A DNA stretch of 64,000 nucleotides, from the NCBI GenBank assembly GCA_022826155.1, contig JAJDVL010000023.1:1-64000 (forward strand). The letters run 5' to 3'. Below the pieces are notes generated by a model. The model made no database searches. It had not been told where the DNA came from and saw nothing but the letters and a program-made list of their open reading frames with translations. Position numbers and translations under genes: made by a program. Shown here piece after piece: positions 47,525 through 57,415 of the stretch (position 1 is its first letter; every line of letters begins with the position of its first letter). This DNA comes from Prochlorococcaceae cyanobacterium jk18x22bins.40 (GTDB lineage Bacteria; Cyanobacteriota; Cyanobacteriia; PCC-6307; Cyanobiaceae).

Positions 47525-47773
47525 GGGATGCACCTCCGAGTTGTGTGGGACAGGGTGCGTTGCTTCGGGCCGAGGGGCCTTACTTCCGCCTGAGCATCAG
47601 GTCAACGAGGGCTAAATAGTAGCAGTTGCTACCAAATACTGGAAAGTGGAGTGGCCTGTTCGTTAAGAAATGGGGCTTGTCTTGGGGTGATGGCCTGGTT
47701 TAGCGTTATGGCTTGCCTTTGCATCCCATAACTGGGCAGGCTGTAGGCAACAGTGACCGTCGTCTTCACCCTG

Positions 47774-47989
47774 ATGCGCACTCCTCTGGCCTCTTCCAAC
47801 CGCCGTTCTTCACACAACCTCGTTGCGCCTTCTCTGCGGGAACAAGGCTTGACCGTGGGAGAACTGGTGCTGATTGTGCTGGTCATTCTGGTTGCCGCGG
47901 GAGGCGCATGGCTCTTTCTGGGCAGCCAGCAGCCAACCCCCTCCGACGAAACCACGGTGCAGCCCCCAGCCTTCAAGCCCCAGCCCTAA
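47774..47989 (+). CDS. Small single-pass membrane protein
   Basis: 71 residues from the ATG at 47774. A basic serine/arginine-rich N-terminus (MRTPLASSNRRSSH) is followed by one transmembrane helix (VGELVLIVLVILVAAGGAWLFL, residues about 28-49) and a proline-rich tail (QPPAFKPQP). The stretch LTVGELVLIVLVILVAAGG has the look of a pilin-like N-terminal helix but without the GFTLxE prepilin site. It converges on recF with a 10-base gap. Confidence 0.5.
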   Translation: MRTPLASSNRRSSHNLVAPSLREQGLTVGELVLIVLVILVAAGGAWLFLGSQQPTPSDETTVQPPAFKPQP

Positions 47990-47999
47990 GTCAGGCACC

Positions 48000-49157
48000 C
48001 TACAGAGGCACCAGCACTGAGCCTTCCTCGTCCTGGCGGATGCCGATGCATTGGGCATCACGGCGCCATGGGCCAATGAAGCGATCCAGGTGTGTTGTGC
48101 TCAGTAGACATTGCTGCTGCTGGCCAATGGCCTCCAAGAGCAGGAGTTGACGGTCCGGGTCCAACTCCGCCAGCACGTCGTCCAGCAGCAACACCGGTGC
48201 CTCGCCACTCACTTGAGACACCAGTTCCACCTCGGCCATCTTCAAGGCCAGCACCATGCAGCGCTGTTGACCGGCGGATCCATAACGGCGGGCCGCTTGT
48301 CCGTTGAGTTGCAGCACCACTTCATCCCGCTGGGGTCCAATACGACAGCACCCCACACGCAACTCCACCTCCCGCTGGTGGGCCAACTGCTGCCGCAAAG
48401 CCCCTTGCCAAGCCACCAACTCCTGGTTCCCCCGATCCGCACCATGGCTTGGGGGGAGATCTGTTCCAGGGCGGTAGAGGAGGCCAAGGATTTCCTGCTC
48501 GCCACTCAGCGTCCTCTGCCACTTCCAGGCCAAGGGCTCGAGCCGCAGCAACGCCCGTTGCCGGCGACGGTGTAGCCGTGCTCCCAGGTTGGCCATCTGC
48601 TGGTCATAGGCATCCAAAAGCGCCGTCAGATGATGCTTGGGAGATCTCCCCCCATGGCGTCTCAGCAGGCTGGAGCGCTGCCGCATTAGCTTGCCGTACC
48701 GGGAGAGCAGCTCCCCATAGACGGGTTCCAGTTGCAGCACCACCCGGTCGAGCCATTGACGCCGGACCACGGGCTCCCCGCGAATCAGGGCCAGATCCAG
48801 GGAGCTGAAGCACACACAACGAAGGGAACCCAGAAGGTCCATTTGGCGGGACAGGGGTTGTTGGTTCCGCCACCCCTGACGCCCCCCACACCGGCGCAGA
48901 TGCAGACCAATGTGGTCCAGCCCGTCAGTCCCGATCCACCCATGGATCCAGCCGCAGGCCTGGCCCAACTGGATCAGGTCTCCATCGCTGGCGGTCCGAT
49001 GGGAGCGCAGGCTGGCCAGTAGCTCCACAGCTTCAAGAATGTTGGACTTACCGGCTCCGTTGGGACCCACAAAAATGACCCGACTGGCCTCCACCTGCAG
49101 TGCCGCCGTCCGATAGCTGCGAAAATGCTGGAGTTCCAGCCTGGATAGGGAGGGCAT
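48000..49157 (-). CDS. recF: DNA replication and repair protein RecF
   Basis: 385 residues. An SMC-like ATPase: Walker A in FVGPNGAGKSNILEAVELLASLRSHR, the signature region, and Walker B/D-loop VLLLDDVLAELDPDRQ near residue 330. The opening SLSRLELQHFRSYR is typical. RecF loads RecA at gapped DNA with RecO and RecR. tRNA-Arg lies 23 bases from its start on the other strand. Confidence 0.95.
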   Translation of the reverse strand: MPSLSRLELQHFRSYRTAALQVEASRVIFVGPNGAGKSNILEAVELLASLRSHRTASDGDLIQLGQACGWIHGWIGTDGLDHIGLHLRRCGGRQGWRNQQPLSRQMDLLGSLRCVCFSSLDLALIRGEPVVRRQWLDRVVLQLEPVYGELLSRYGKLMRQRSSLLRRHGGRSPKHHLTALLDAYDQQMANLGARLHRRRQRALLRLEPLAWKWQRTLSGEQEILGLLYRPGTDLPPSHGADRGNQELVAWQGALRQQLAHQREVELRVGCCRIGPQRDEVVLQLNGQAARRYGSAGQQRCMVLALKMAEVELVSQVSGEAPVLLLDDVLAELDPDRQLLLLEAIGQQQQCLLSTTHLDRFIGPWRRDAQCIGIRQDEEGSVLVPL

Positions 49158-49179
49158 GGTGGACTAGGATGATGCCCAT

Positions 49180-49253
49180 GGGCATGTAGCTCAGTTGGAT
49201 AGAGCGTCAGATTCCGGTTCTGAAAGCCGAGGGTTCGAATCCTTCCATGCCCG
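49180..49253 (+). tRNA. tRNA-Arg (anticodon CCG)
   Basis: 74 nt without encoded CCA. The acceptor GGGCATG/CATGCCC, D loop AGTTGGATA, the anticodon stem TCAGA/TCTGA with loop TTCCGGT (anticodon CCG, reading CGG), a five-base variable loop, and T loop TTCGAAT fold as expected. Confidence 0.95.
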
Positions 49254-49292
49254 CTTCCTCAGGCAGGTTCCCTGCACCCCCATGGCCTGAAT

Positions 49293-49772
49293 TCACAGCC
49301 TGAGTTGAAGTGCCATGGCACGAATCCCGTTGGGGGATTCCAGGAAGCCGAAGCGCTCCAGTTCCGGCACGTCTTCCGCCATGGTCATCATGGAAATGCT
49401 GCACCCCGCCAGATCACGGCGCAGCCTCAGCAGCATGGATCGCATGAGCAAGTGGATGTAGCGGGCCCTGGGCTGAACGTCGTCAAGAACGCAAAGGTCC
49501 CAAAGGTTCACGTTCAAGGATCGGTCGCTGGTGGCCCGCACCAGACCCACCAACCCGTGGCCCGTCCCACCAGGCGCAGGTCGCCAAAGGCTGACCACAA
49601 GATCACTGCGCTGCAGCGCCAGGACCACCCGCTCGATGCTGCGCTCCGGTTGACCACAGGCCTTGAGCAACTGATTGACGGCAGCAGCATCCGGTCGATC
49701 CGGATCCTCCAACATCAGCCAGCCTGTTGGCAGGGTCGCTGCCGGTCCGGGTGCTGGCTTGGGCATGGTCAT
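49293..49772 (-). CDS. GNAT-family N-acetyltransferase
   Basis: 159 residues. The acetyltransferase core can be followed: VVSLWRPAPGGTGHGLVGLVRATSDRS, NVNLWDLCVLDDVQPRARYIHLLMRSMLLRL (the V-x-P-x-x-R/Q region in degenerate form), then ELERFGFLES (the GF end). The acetyl-CoA loop is altered (DVQPRARYIHLL), so the activity is uncertain. It starts 6 bases after the ppc stop and probably belongs to the psaD-trpE-gshA-ppc run. Confidence 0.7.
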   Translation of the reverse strand: MTMPKPAPGPAATLPTGWLMLEDPDRPDAAAVNQLLKACGQPERSIERVVLALQRSDLVVSLWRPAPGGTGHGLVGLVRATSDRSLNVNLWDLCVLDDVQPRARYIHLLMRSMLLRLRRDLAGCSISMMTMAEDVPELERFGFLESPNGIRAMALQLRL

Positions 49773-49778
49773 CTCTCC

Positions 49779-52763
49779 TCAGCCTGTGTTGCGCATCCCC
49801 GCAGCGATGCCATTGATGGTGAGCAAGGCGCCCCGCAACAACTCGCTGCGGCTGTAGGTGCGCTCTTCCTCCTCCTCCCGCAGGGGGGGACGGCGTACCT
49901 GTTCCCGCAGCCGACGCAGGAGCGCCACCTGGATAAAGCCCAGCGGCACGATGGTGCAATTTCTCAACTCCACCGACAGCTTAAGACCCGGATCTTCCGC
50001 CAGCAGTTCCCGGTGGCCGGTGATTTTCAGCACCAGGGAGCGGGTGAGTTCATACTCCTGGCGGATGCGGGCAAAAATGGCCCCAAAGGCGTCCCGATAC
50101 TTGTCGCTGCTGAGGGAATTCATATAGTGCTCCGCCAGTTGCAGGTCCACCTTGGCCAGGGTCATTTCCACGTTGGAGATGAGGGTGCGCAGGAAAGGCC
50201 AGCGGCCGTAGAGCTCACGGAGCACGTCCAACTGCTCGGGGTGAGCCTGCAGCTCCTGGTTCAAGGCAAAACCCACCCCATACCAGCTGGGCAGCAGAAA
50301 GCGGCTTTGGGTCCAGCCAAACACCCAGGGAATGGCCCGCAGACCGGAGAGATCCCTGGCACCGCCACGGCGCCGAGCGGGACGGGAAGAAATCTGCAGC
50401 ATGGCAATCTCTTCAATGGGCGTCACCTGCTGAAAAAAAAGCACCAGGTGGGGATCGTCATGGACCAAGGCTCGGTAGTGGCTGCGAGAGCGCTGGGCCA
50501 GACGACCCATCAACTCACTCCACTCGCGATGTTCCCCCAGACGGGACCCCAGCAGGCTGTTCTGGATGACGGCAGAGGTGACGGTTTCCAGGTTGTAGAG
50601 CGCCAACTCCGGCAAGGCGTACTTGGACGCCAACACCTCCCCCTGCTCAGTGATCTTGATGCGTCCCTCCAGAGTGCCTCCAGGCTGGGCCAGGATGGCC
50701 TGGTAGGCCGGTCCACCACCCCGTCCCACGGAACCGCCACGGCCATGGAAGAGCCGCAGATGAATGCCCTGCCCCCGGGCCAGGGCCGCCAGAGCTTGCT
50801 GAGCGCGATAAATTTCCCAGTTGCTGGAAAGGAATCCGGAGTCTTTATTGCTATCGGAATAGCCCAGCATGATTTCCTGCAACAGGCCATCTTTTTCTGT
50901 CCTTTGGCCACAGCAGGACAGTAACCCCCGGTAGGTGGCCATGGTGAAGAGATCTTCCATCACCCGTGGGGCCCGTTGCAGGTCTTCGACGGTCTCAAAC
51001 AGGGGAATCACCAGGAGTGACGCCTGACCATCCGGGGCGCTCACCAGCCCGGCCTCCTTGGCCAGCACCATCACTTCCAATACATCGGAGACGCTTTCGC
51101 ACATGGAGATGATGTAGGTGTGACACATGCGCTCGCCAAACTCCAACTGAAGACGTTTGAGCATGCGGAACACGTCAAGCGTCTCGCGGGTGCTGTCCTT
51201 CCAGACCACTGCCGCAGGCACCAGGGGGCGTCTGGTCTGCAACTCCGCCAGCAACCATTGCACCCGAGCCTCTTCGTCCATGGTGCTGTAGGCCGGCATT
51301 TGTAAAAAGCGCGTGATCTCGTCAAAGGCATCGCTGTGGCGGCTACTCTCCTGTCGCAGATCCAGAGCCGCGAGGGAGAAGCCAAAACTGCTCACCTGCG
51401 TCAGTAGGGACTCCAGGCCCGTGTTGCTCAAGCCAGTGTGGAGAAGGCTGTTCTGCAGGAGTTCCAGATCTTGGCGGAAATCCAGATAGGATCCATAGTA
51501 AAGTGGGCCGGCCAGGTCCTGGCCCAGGGGGGCGATGCTGGAGATGTCTTTGGACCGTGGCTGGGGCAAAGGGGAGTCCCAACCCGCTTCATTCAGCGCC
51601 TTGTTGCGGGCATGGGTGCGGTGCAGTCGCTCCAGGATGTAACTGAGCTTGAGCCGATAGGGCTCCAGACGGTACCGGGCTGCCAGCCGTTCATAGACGG
51701 ACGGGAAGCACAGCCGGTCCAGCTCCAGGGACTCCAGCAGGTCGGTACCCACCTGACTCCATTGCATGGAGAGGGACAGTTCCGTACGCAGGGTCTCCAC
51801 CGCACCGATATAGCGCTCCAGCATGAGCTGGCGCTGGTAGCAGGCAGTTCTCCAGGTCACGTCCGGTGTGACGGAGGGGTTGCCGTCCCGATCAGCCCCC
51901 ACCCAGGAGCCAAAGGTGATGACAGCTTCGCTGTGCAGTTGCACATCCGGATAGCTGCGTTGCAAGACCCGCCGCAGGCGCCCATTGAGCTGGGGCAGCA
52001 CGTCAAAGAGAACCTCCTGAAAGTAGAGGAGGGCGTAGTCCACTTCGTCCAGCACGGACGGCTTGAACTGGTGGAGTTCATCGGTACACCACCACAGACG
52101 GATTTCCTGCTCCAACTGACGGCGGATCAACTCCTGATCCTCCCCATGGCCAGCGCCGTCCAGTTGCGCGTGTCGTGTCAGAAGATCCGCAACCCGACGC
52201 TGCTTATGGCGCACGGTGTGACGCACGATCTCCGTGGGATGGGCCGTAAACACCAAGCGGATATCCATCCTGTTGAGCAGAGTCTCCAACTGACCCGGCG
52301 GCACGTTGAGGCAGCGGAGACGGCCAAACAGCGTGCGCAGAGGGATGGGCGCCGAACTGAGGGACAAAGGCGGGGCAAAGGGATTCTCCACAACCGGACC
52401 CTTGGCGTAGGCAGCCTGGATGGAGGAGCGATAGCGGTCTTCTTCAATTTGCTGCTCAATGATGTTGACCAACTGGAAATACAAGGAGAAGGCCCGGGCA
52501 GCAACGATGGCCTCGCTCAAGTCCATGGTGCGCACCAGCTCAACGATGGCGTCTGCGCTACCGGCCTCGAAGCACAGTTGCTTGAGGTGGGTCAGGCGGG
52601 ATGCCACAGCCTGGTCGCACTCATAGTTGAGCACGCTGTGCCACAGTTCCTCAATGAGGCCCAGCCGCTCCTGAAGCAACCGCGGTGCGTCAAGCCTCGT
52701 TGCAGCAGACGGCTGGTCTGCACCGGGGAGATCGGCGTGAGATGTACGAGGCGCCAGGATCAT
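49779..52763 (-). CDS. ppc: Phosphoenolpyruvate carboxylase
   Basis: 994 residues from the ATG at 52763, full family length. Active-site landmarks: [18 protein letters not shown] near residue 160 (catalytic His), [16 protein letters not shown], the glycine-rich loop [19 protein letters not shown], and the C-terminal ending RNTG. It makes oxaloacetate from PEP and bicarbonate, feeding aspartate and the partial TCA cycle. Its ATG overlaps the gshA stop (ATGA). Confidence 0.97.
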   Translation of the reverse strand: MILAPRTSHADLPGADQPSAATRLDAPRLLQERLGLIEELWHSVLNYECDQAVASRLTHLKQLCFEAGSADAIVELVRTMDLSEAIVAARAFSLYFQLVNIIEQQIEEDRYRSSIQAAYAKGPVVENPFAPPLSLSSAPIPLRTLFGRLRCLNVPPGQLETLLNRMDIRLVFTAHPTEIVRHTVRHKQRRVADLLTRHAQLDGAGHGEDQELIRRQLEQEIRLWWCTDELHQFKPSVLDEVDYALLYFQEVLFDVLPQLNGRLRRVLQRSYPDVQLHSEAVITFGSWVGADRDGNPSVTPDVTWRTACYQRQLMLERYIGAVETLRTELSLSMQWSQVGTDLLESLELDRLCFPSVYERLAARYRLEPYRLKLSYILERLHRTHARNKALNEAGWDSPLPQPRSKDISSIAPLGQDLAGPLYYGSYLDFRQDLELLQNSLLHTGLSNTGLESLLTQVSSFGFSLAALDLRQESSRHSDAFDEITRFLQMPAYSTMDEEARVQWLLAELQTRRPLVPAAVVWKDSTRETLDVFRMLKRLQLEFGERMCHTYIISMCESVSDVLEVMVLAKEAGLVSAPDGQASLLVIPLFETVEDLQRAPRVMEDLFTMATYRGLLSCCGQRTEKDGLLQEIMLGYSDSNKDSGFLSSNWEIYRAQQALAALARGQGIHLRLFHGRGGSVGRGGGPAYQAILAQPGGTLEGRIKITEQGEVLASKYALPELALYNLETVTSAVIQNSLLGSRLGEHREWSELMGRLAQRSRSHYRALVHDDPHLVLFFQQVTPIEEIAMLQISSRPARRRGGARDLSGLRAIPWVFGWTQSRFLLPSWYGVGFALNQELQAHPEQLDVLRELYGRWPFLRTLISNVEMTLAKVDLQLAEHYMNSLSSDKYRDAFGAIFARIRQEYELTRSLVLKITGHRELLAEDPGLKLSVELRNCTIVPLGFIQVALLRRLREQVRRPPLREEEEERTYSRSELLRGALLTINGIAAGMRNTG

Positions 52764-53944
52764 GGTGCGGCAAGGGAAGTGGTCGGCGCAACGTAGGTTG
52801 TAGGTGTCCCCTCGCACAGGTGCTGGCGTAGCTCACGCTCACGGCTCTCCAGGGACGCAGCCTCTCGCTTAACAATGGCGCGGATGGGCTCTCCGTCTCC
52901 ATGGAAGCGAAGCCAGCGCATGGAGCGGTTCCCTTCTCTCAGGATACTGTGCAGCGGCTGGAGCCAGCTCTCCAGACCCAAGGACTTCGCCATCCCCTGT
53001 ACATGATCGAGAGACTGGCGTAGCCACTGGGCGGCCGTCAGGGCATGGCCATCCCGCCAATGGTGCAGGCGGGCCGCAAGGGACTGCCGGGACGCAGCCT
53101 GGTCATTGCGGTCCGCCAAGGCTGCGAGAGCATCGGCGTCCATGGTGCTGGCCCGGAGTGGATCCTGGCGCTCAGGGTCTGCCAACAACTGCAGCAGGCG
53201 CAATTCACAAAAGCTGGCAACAGCCAGCAACTCCAGAGGATCATCCAGCAAGTCGCAGATGCGTACCTCCACGCGATCAATCTCGTAGGGTCGACGCCTG
53301 CCGTTGGGACGCACTGAACACCACAGGTGGCGCACGTTGTGCATGGTGCCAAGGCGCAATTGCTCCTCCATCCACTGGATGTAGTGGCCGTGATGGCGGA
53401 AGAGAGGAACCCAGGCGGGCGTGATGGGGAACTGACACCAGCGTTGGGAGTGGGTACCTGTCACCCGACCGTCCAGAAAAGGGGAGCAGGCACTGAGGGC
53501 AAGCAGCAGGGCTCCCTCGCAGCGCATGAGCCGACAAGCAGCCATGAGTTGTTCCGGATCGGCAAGTCCAAAGTTCAGATGAACACTGGCCGTGGCCACA
53601 CGGGTGCCGTAGGTGCGCTCGATCAGGCTGTGGTAGGCATTGGTGGGGTCGGACCGCTCAAAGTTGCGGCTGTCCCCCAGGCTGAGGCAACTGCCAGGCA
53701 AGAGGGTGAGATCACGTTGCCGCAGCCAGGCACGCAAGGTGCGTCGGGGTTCCAGCAAGTGGTGCAACTGCTGGCGGTAGTCCGCCTCGGGAGGGGTGGC
53801 ATATTCCAGGTTGCGGCGATCAGGCTCCACCATGAAACCGGGAAGCGCCCGGGCCACATCATCGGCACACCCCACAACGGTGCCGTCGGGTTGACCGGTG
53901 AACATCTCCACCTCAAAGCCCTTCAGAAGCAGGGGGATGGTCAT
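52760..53944 (-). CDS. gshA: Glutamate-cysteine ligase, cyanobacterial type
   Basis: 394 residues from the ATG at 53944. Cyanobacterial GshA belongs to the GCS2-like family: [63 protein letters not shown], and [15 protein letters not shown]. First and rate-limiting step of glutathione synthesis. The gene overlaps trpE upstream and ppc downstream by 4 bases each, so the three are translationally coupled. Confidence 0.88.
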   Translation of the reverse strand: MTIPLLLKGFEVEMFTGQPDGTVVGCADDVARALPGFMVEPDRRNLEYATPPEADYRQQLHHLLEPRRTLRAWLRQRDLTLLPGSCLSLGDSRNFERSDPTNAYHSLIERTYGTRVATASVHLNFGLADPEQLMAACRLMRCEGALLLALSACSPFLDGRVTGTHSQRWCQFPITPAWVPLFRHHGHYIQWMEEQLRLGTMHNVRHLWCSVRPNGRRRPYEIDRVEVRICDLLDDPLELLAVASFCELRLLQLLADPERQDPLRASTMDADALAALADRNDQAASRQSLAARLHHWRDGHALTAAQWLRQSLDHVQGMAKSLGLESWLQPLHSILREGNRSMRWLRFHGDGEPIRAIVKREAASLESRERELRQHLCEGTPTTYVAPTTSLAAP

Positions 53945-55467
53945 GGATGGTCCACTTCCAGGCAGTTGATGGCCCGCAGCATGCCACGGGCCTTGTTCAG
54001 GGTCTCCTCGTATTCCAGAGCGGGTTGAGACTCGCAGACAATCCCCGCACCGGCTTGAACAGAGACGTGCCACTGACCCGATGCACCGGGCTTGGCCAGG
54101 ATGGTGCGAATGGTGATGGCCAGGTTGATGGTGCCTTGCAGATCCATGGAGCCGTAGACACCGGCATAGGGTCCACGGCGATCCGGCTCCAACTCGTGAA
54201 TCAACTGCATGGCGCGAATTTTCGGGGCACCGCTGACGGTTCCTGCAGGGAAGCAAGCCACCAGCACATCCAGAGGATCACAGGTCTCCCGCAGTTGACC
54301 CTGCACCTCCGAGACAAGGTGCATCACGTGGGAATAACGTTCGATCACCATCAGCTCTTTAAGCCGCACGCTGCCTGGCTGGCACACCCGACCCAAGTCG
54401 TTGCGGGCCAAGTCCACCAGCATGACGTGCTCGGAGCGTTCCTTGGGGTTCGCCAGCAACTCCTCGGCCAACGCCGCATCCGTCTGAGGATCCGCGCTGC
54501 GGCGCCGGGTGCCAGCAACGGGCCGCAATATGGCCAGTCGCTTACCGTCATGCGTGTCATCCTCCTGGCGCTCCACCTTGACCATGACCTCGGGACTGGA
54601 GCCAATAAGCTGCCAGCTCCCGAAATTGAAGTAGGCCATATAGGGGCTGGGATTCACCAGCCGGAGACTGCGGTAGATGGAAAAGGGCTCATGGGGAAGC
54701 TGGGCCTCCAGGCGCTGGCTGAGCACCAGTTGAAACACGTCTCCAGCCATGATGTGCTCTCGCGCCTGATCAACGGCTGCTTCAAAGTCGGCACGACTGC
54801 GGTTGGCTGTTGTGGGTGTCTGTCGAGGCGCTATGGGCTGCCAGGCCAGGGGTTGGGCCTGGCTGGGGGTCAATAGGCAGTTTCGTAACCGCTGGAGACG
54901 GAGCTGGGCATCCGCCCGTGCCAACTCGGGATCCGGCTGATCCTGCAAGTTGATGTAGGAGACTGCCGTCAGAAGCCGACGTGCCTGGTCAAACAGGAGC
55001 AAATGGTCACAGAGCATCCACAGGCCATCGGGACACTCTCCATCGGCCGCTGCATGGACAGGGACGGTGGGTTCAATCCAGCGGATCAGTTCATAGCTCC
55101 ACATGCCAAAGAGTTGGCCCAGGGCAGGGCAGCCGGGAAGCGGGCTGGCACGGTAGGGCTCCATCCTGCGCCGCAACTGCTCCAAAGGATTGCCGGAGTA
55201 GACTTCACAACGGCCGTCCCGCCAGCGCCGCACACTCTGGTCACCACGGCTTTCAAACACCCACAGGGGATAGGTGGCCACCACACTCCAGCGTCCAACA
55301 TGGACGCCACCATCCACGGACTCCAGGAGCACCCCATAGGGACTTCCCGGGCTAATGCGCAGCCATGTGGAAACAGGAGTATCCAGATCAGCAGGCCAAG
55401 TGGTCCAGATGGGGAGAAAGGTTTTCCCCTGGCTGGCCTGCTGTCTGATGTCTTCGAGGCTAATCAC
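53941..55467 (-). CDS. trpE: Anthranilate synthase component I
   Basis: 508 residues. Chorismate-binding C-terminal half: LIGSSPEVMVKVERQEDD, LRPVAGTRRRSADPQTDAALAEELLANPKERSEHVMLVDLARNDLGRVC, and CFPAGTVSGAPKIRAMQLI. Para-aminobenzoate synthase is a related alternative, but length and the N-terminal part (AVSYINL region) fit TrpE. No trpG is adjacent. It lies 35 bases downstream of psaD. Confidence 0.88.
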   Translation of the reverse strand: MISLEDIRQQASQGKTFLPIWTTWPADLDTPVSTWLRISPGSPYGVLLESVDGGVHVGRWSVVATYPLWVFESRGDQSVRRWRDGRCEVYSGNPLEQLRRRMEPYRASPLPGCPALGQLFGMWSYELIRWIEPTVPVHAAADGECPDGLWMLCDHLLLFDQARRLLTAVSYINLQDQPDPELARADAQLRLQRLRNCLLTPSQAQPLAWQPIAPRQTPTTANRSRADFEAAVDQAREHIMAGDVFQLVLSQRLEAQLPHEPFSIYRSLRLVNPSPYMAYFNFGSWQLIGSSPEVMVKVERQEDDTHDGKRLAILRPVAGTRRRSADPQTDAALAEELLANPKERSEHVMLVDLARNDLGRVCQPGSVRLKELMVIERYSHVMHLVSEVQGQLRETCDPLDVLVACFPAGTVSGAPKIRAMQLIHELEPDRRGPYAGVYGSMDLQGTINLAITIRTILAKPGASGQWHVSVQAGAGIVCESQPALEYEETLNKARGMLRAINCLEVDHP

Positions 55468-55502
55468 GCGCCCTCGGCTCTTCGGGAGAGCCGGGCGGCA
55501 CT

Positions 55503-55925
55503 TCAGTCGTAGGACTTCTGTCCGGTGAACTTGATGGTGGCAGGGTTGACATTGCTGCCAATGGAGCGAGCGTTGTGGTTGACCATAGGACGGCCTTCAT
55601 TCACCTTCTCGGGGAAGACTCCATCCTTGGGATGCAAGTATTCCGTGTCCCCGCCAGGGAAGATGCGGTAGATCTTGTAGTCGTTGATTCTGGGCTTGAA
55701 GGTGCGCAAGCTGGCACCCAGGGCCAGACACTGCTCCTTGCGGGCAAAGTACATGATGTTCTCCCCATTGTGCATGAGGGCAGCGCCGCCAGTGGGCAAC
55801 TCAAACGCCTGGTCCTTTTTGCTGGTCCAGGTGATGGCGTACTTCTCTTCAGTTTCGGCGGCATCCAGCAGGCCGCCTGTGCTGCCCACATAGGCCGGAA
55901 GCTGGCCTTTGAGCACCTCTGACAT
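55503..55925 (-). CDS. psaD: Photosystem I subunit II (PsaD)
   Basis: 140 residues from the ATG at 55925 ([20 protein letters not shown]). The central motif [26 protein letters not shown] and [20 protein letters not shown] are typical. It is a stromal-side subunit that docks ferredoxin. The 122-base spacer upstream must hold its promoter. The unexpected neighbour is trpE, whose transcription it may lead. Confidence 0.97.
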   Translation of the reverse strand: MSEVLKGQLPAYVGSTGGLLDAAETEEKYAITWTSKKDQAFELPTGGAALMHNGENIMYFARKEQCLALGASLRTFKPRINDYKIYRIFPGGDTEYLHPKDGVFPEKVNEGRPMVNHNARSIGSNVNPATIKFTGQKSYD

Positions 55926-56047
55926 GGGAATTGGGGAGAGACATGACAGCACCCTAGCAACAGGCCCCCCCGATATTCCTTCCACTGTGAATGCCTCTTT
56001 ACAGCTTGATGCCGTGGAAGGGGCGCCCTGTGAACCGGGAACTCTGG

Positions 56048-57415
56048 TCACGGACCCTGGGCCAGGGGAAAAAACAGGGTCAACTGCTGGGGGCCACGCT
56101 CAGCCATGCGTCCCCCCAAGCTGCTGAAGAGCTGCCGAATGGCTGAACGGCTGAGATGGAGGCGCCCTGTCTGCGGCTCCCAGGTGAGAACAGCACCGAG
56201 ATGGGTCTCGCCAGGCTTGTCCCGACCATGTTGGCTGTCCCCCCGCAGTTGCAAGCGCAACTTCCCGCCGGCGCGGGTCAAGATCACATGAAGGGTGGTT
56301 CCCGAACGCAGGCCCTGACCAAAGTGCTCCACCACGCCAGCCAGCACGGGCGCCAACAGCAGGGGATCGCTCATGACGTCCGGGAGATTCCGCTCCAACT
56401 CCAACTGAAGCTGAAGACCATGCTGTTCAAGCTGTTGCTGCCACCGACTGTGTTGCTGCTCCACAAGACTGGCCAGGTCCGTGCGGGACAACAATTGTTG
56501 CGCCTTGGGCTGCCGCCGCAATTCCGCTGTATGAAAAATGAGCCCAAAGCGATCGATCTGCGCAGTGCATTCCGCGTCAATTTGCGCCAGTTGACGTTGC
56601 ACGTCCTCCCCCAGGTCAGCGCGGCGGCGCAGAACACGGCTCAGAACACGGATGGTGGCCAGGGGTGTCCGAATGCCGTGGGACAGAGCTTCCAGAAACT
56701 CCAACTCCGTGGTGGTTCCCTTGGGCTCCAGTGCATCCTGGTCCGGCCTCCCCGGGGAGGGGGCCACGGGGGATGCCGTCACCGTGAGGCTGGGGGGCAT
56801 GGACGCGAGACGGCAGGCCAACGCGGACCAGAAGCGCCGCTCACTGCCCAGGCTATCCGTCATGGTCACTGGACCCAGTTGCTCCAAAACCCCGCGCAGC
56901 CTCCGGCCATGACGGGGATCCTCCTGGAGCAGTCGCCGCCTTAACAGGTCCAGCGCCTGGAATACCACAGCCCCGTCAAAGCAAACCAGAAGCGCCCATT
57001 GGTCAGCCACAGGCCGTAGGGAGATGGCAAATTGCAGGTGACGGGTCACCAGGACAAGAAAGGGGTCACGGCCATCGTCCGGTTGCAGCGTCAGCGGGGA
57101 CCAGGGGTCCACTTCATCCGTGGCCTGTCCCGGCAGGAGGGGCAGGTTCAAGACCCATGGGGAGAAGCGCTCCGGCACCCACACCCATCCCTGGAGCGCT
57201 TGCAGCAGATTGGGCTCGTGGAGTGCCGGCAGAGGCGCCGCCAGCCAGACCCCTTCCCGTCCCGATGGGGCCTCCCCCAGTTGGGCAGACAAGTCCTCCT
57301 GGATCACCTGCAAGGCTGCCCACCATTGACGACGGGCACCCTCTTCCGTCGTGGTCTTGCCACTCCGGTGCCGCCAGAGCAGTTGATGGAGTGCTCTCAA
57401 GCTGGGCTGCGCCAT
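56048..57415 (-). CDS. Histidine-kinase-like sensor with a degenerate ATP-binding domain
   Basis: 455 residues. The N-terminal 230 residues form a GAF/PAS-like sensor of unknown ligand. The dimerisation helix has the phospho-acceptor histidine H246 in [17 protein letters not shown]. The following ATPase region is poorly conserved: where an N-box (NLLxNAxKY) is expected there is [17 protein letters not shown], and the G1/G2 glycine loops are weak or absent. A pseudokinase or phosphatase role is more likely than a full kinase. The gene's start meets the rodA stop (overlap of about one codon). Confidence 0.75.
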   Translation of the reverse strand: MAQPSLRALHQLLWRHRSGKTTTEEGARRQWWAALQVIQEDLSAQLGEAPSGREGVWLAAPLPALHEPNLLQALQGWVWVPERFSPWVLNLPLLPGQATDEVDPWSPLTLQPDDGRDPFLVLVTRHLQFAISLRPVADQWALLVCFDGAVVFQALDLLRRRLLQEDPRHGRRLRGVLEQLGPVTMTDSLGSERRFWSALACRLASMPPSLTVTASPVAPSPGRPDQDALEPKGTTTELEFLEALSHGIRTPLATIRVLSRVLRRRADLGEDVQRQLAQIDAECTAQIDRFGLIFHTAELRRQPKAQQLLSRTDLASLVEQQHSRWQQQLEQHGLQLQLELERNLPDVMSDPLLLAPVLAGVVEHFGQGLRSGTTLHVILTRAGGKLRLQLRGDSQHGRDKPGETHLGAVLTWEPQTGRLHLSRSAIRQLFSSLGGRMAERGPQQLTLFFPLAQGP

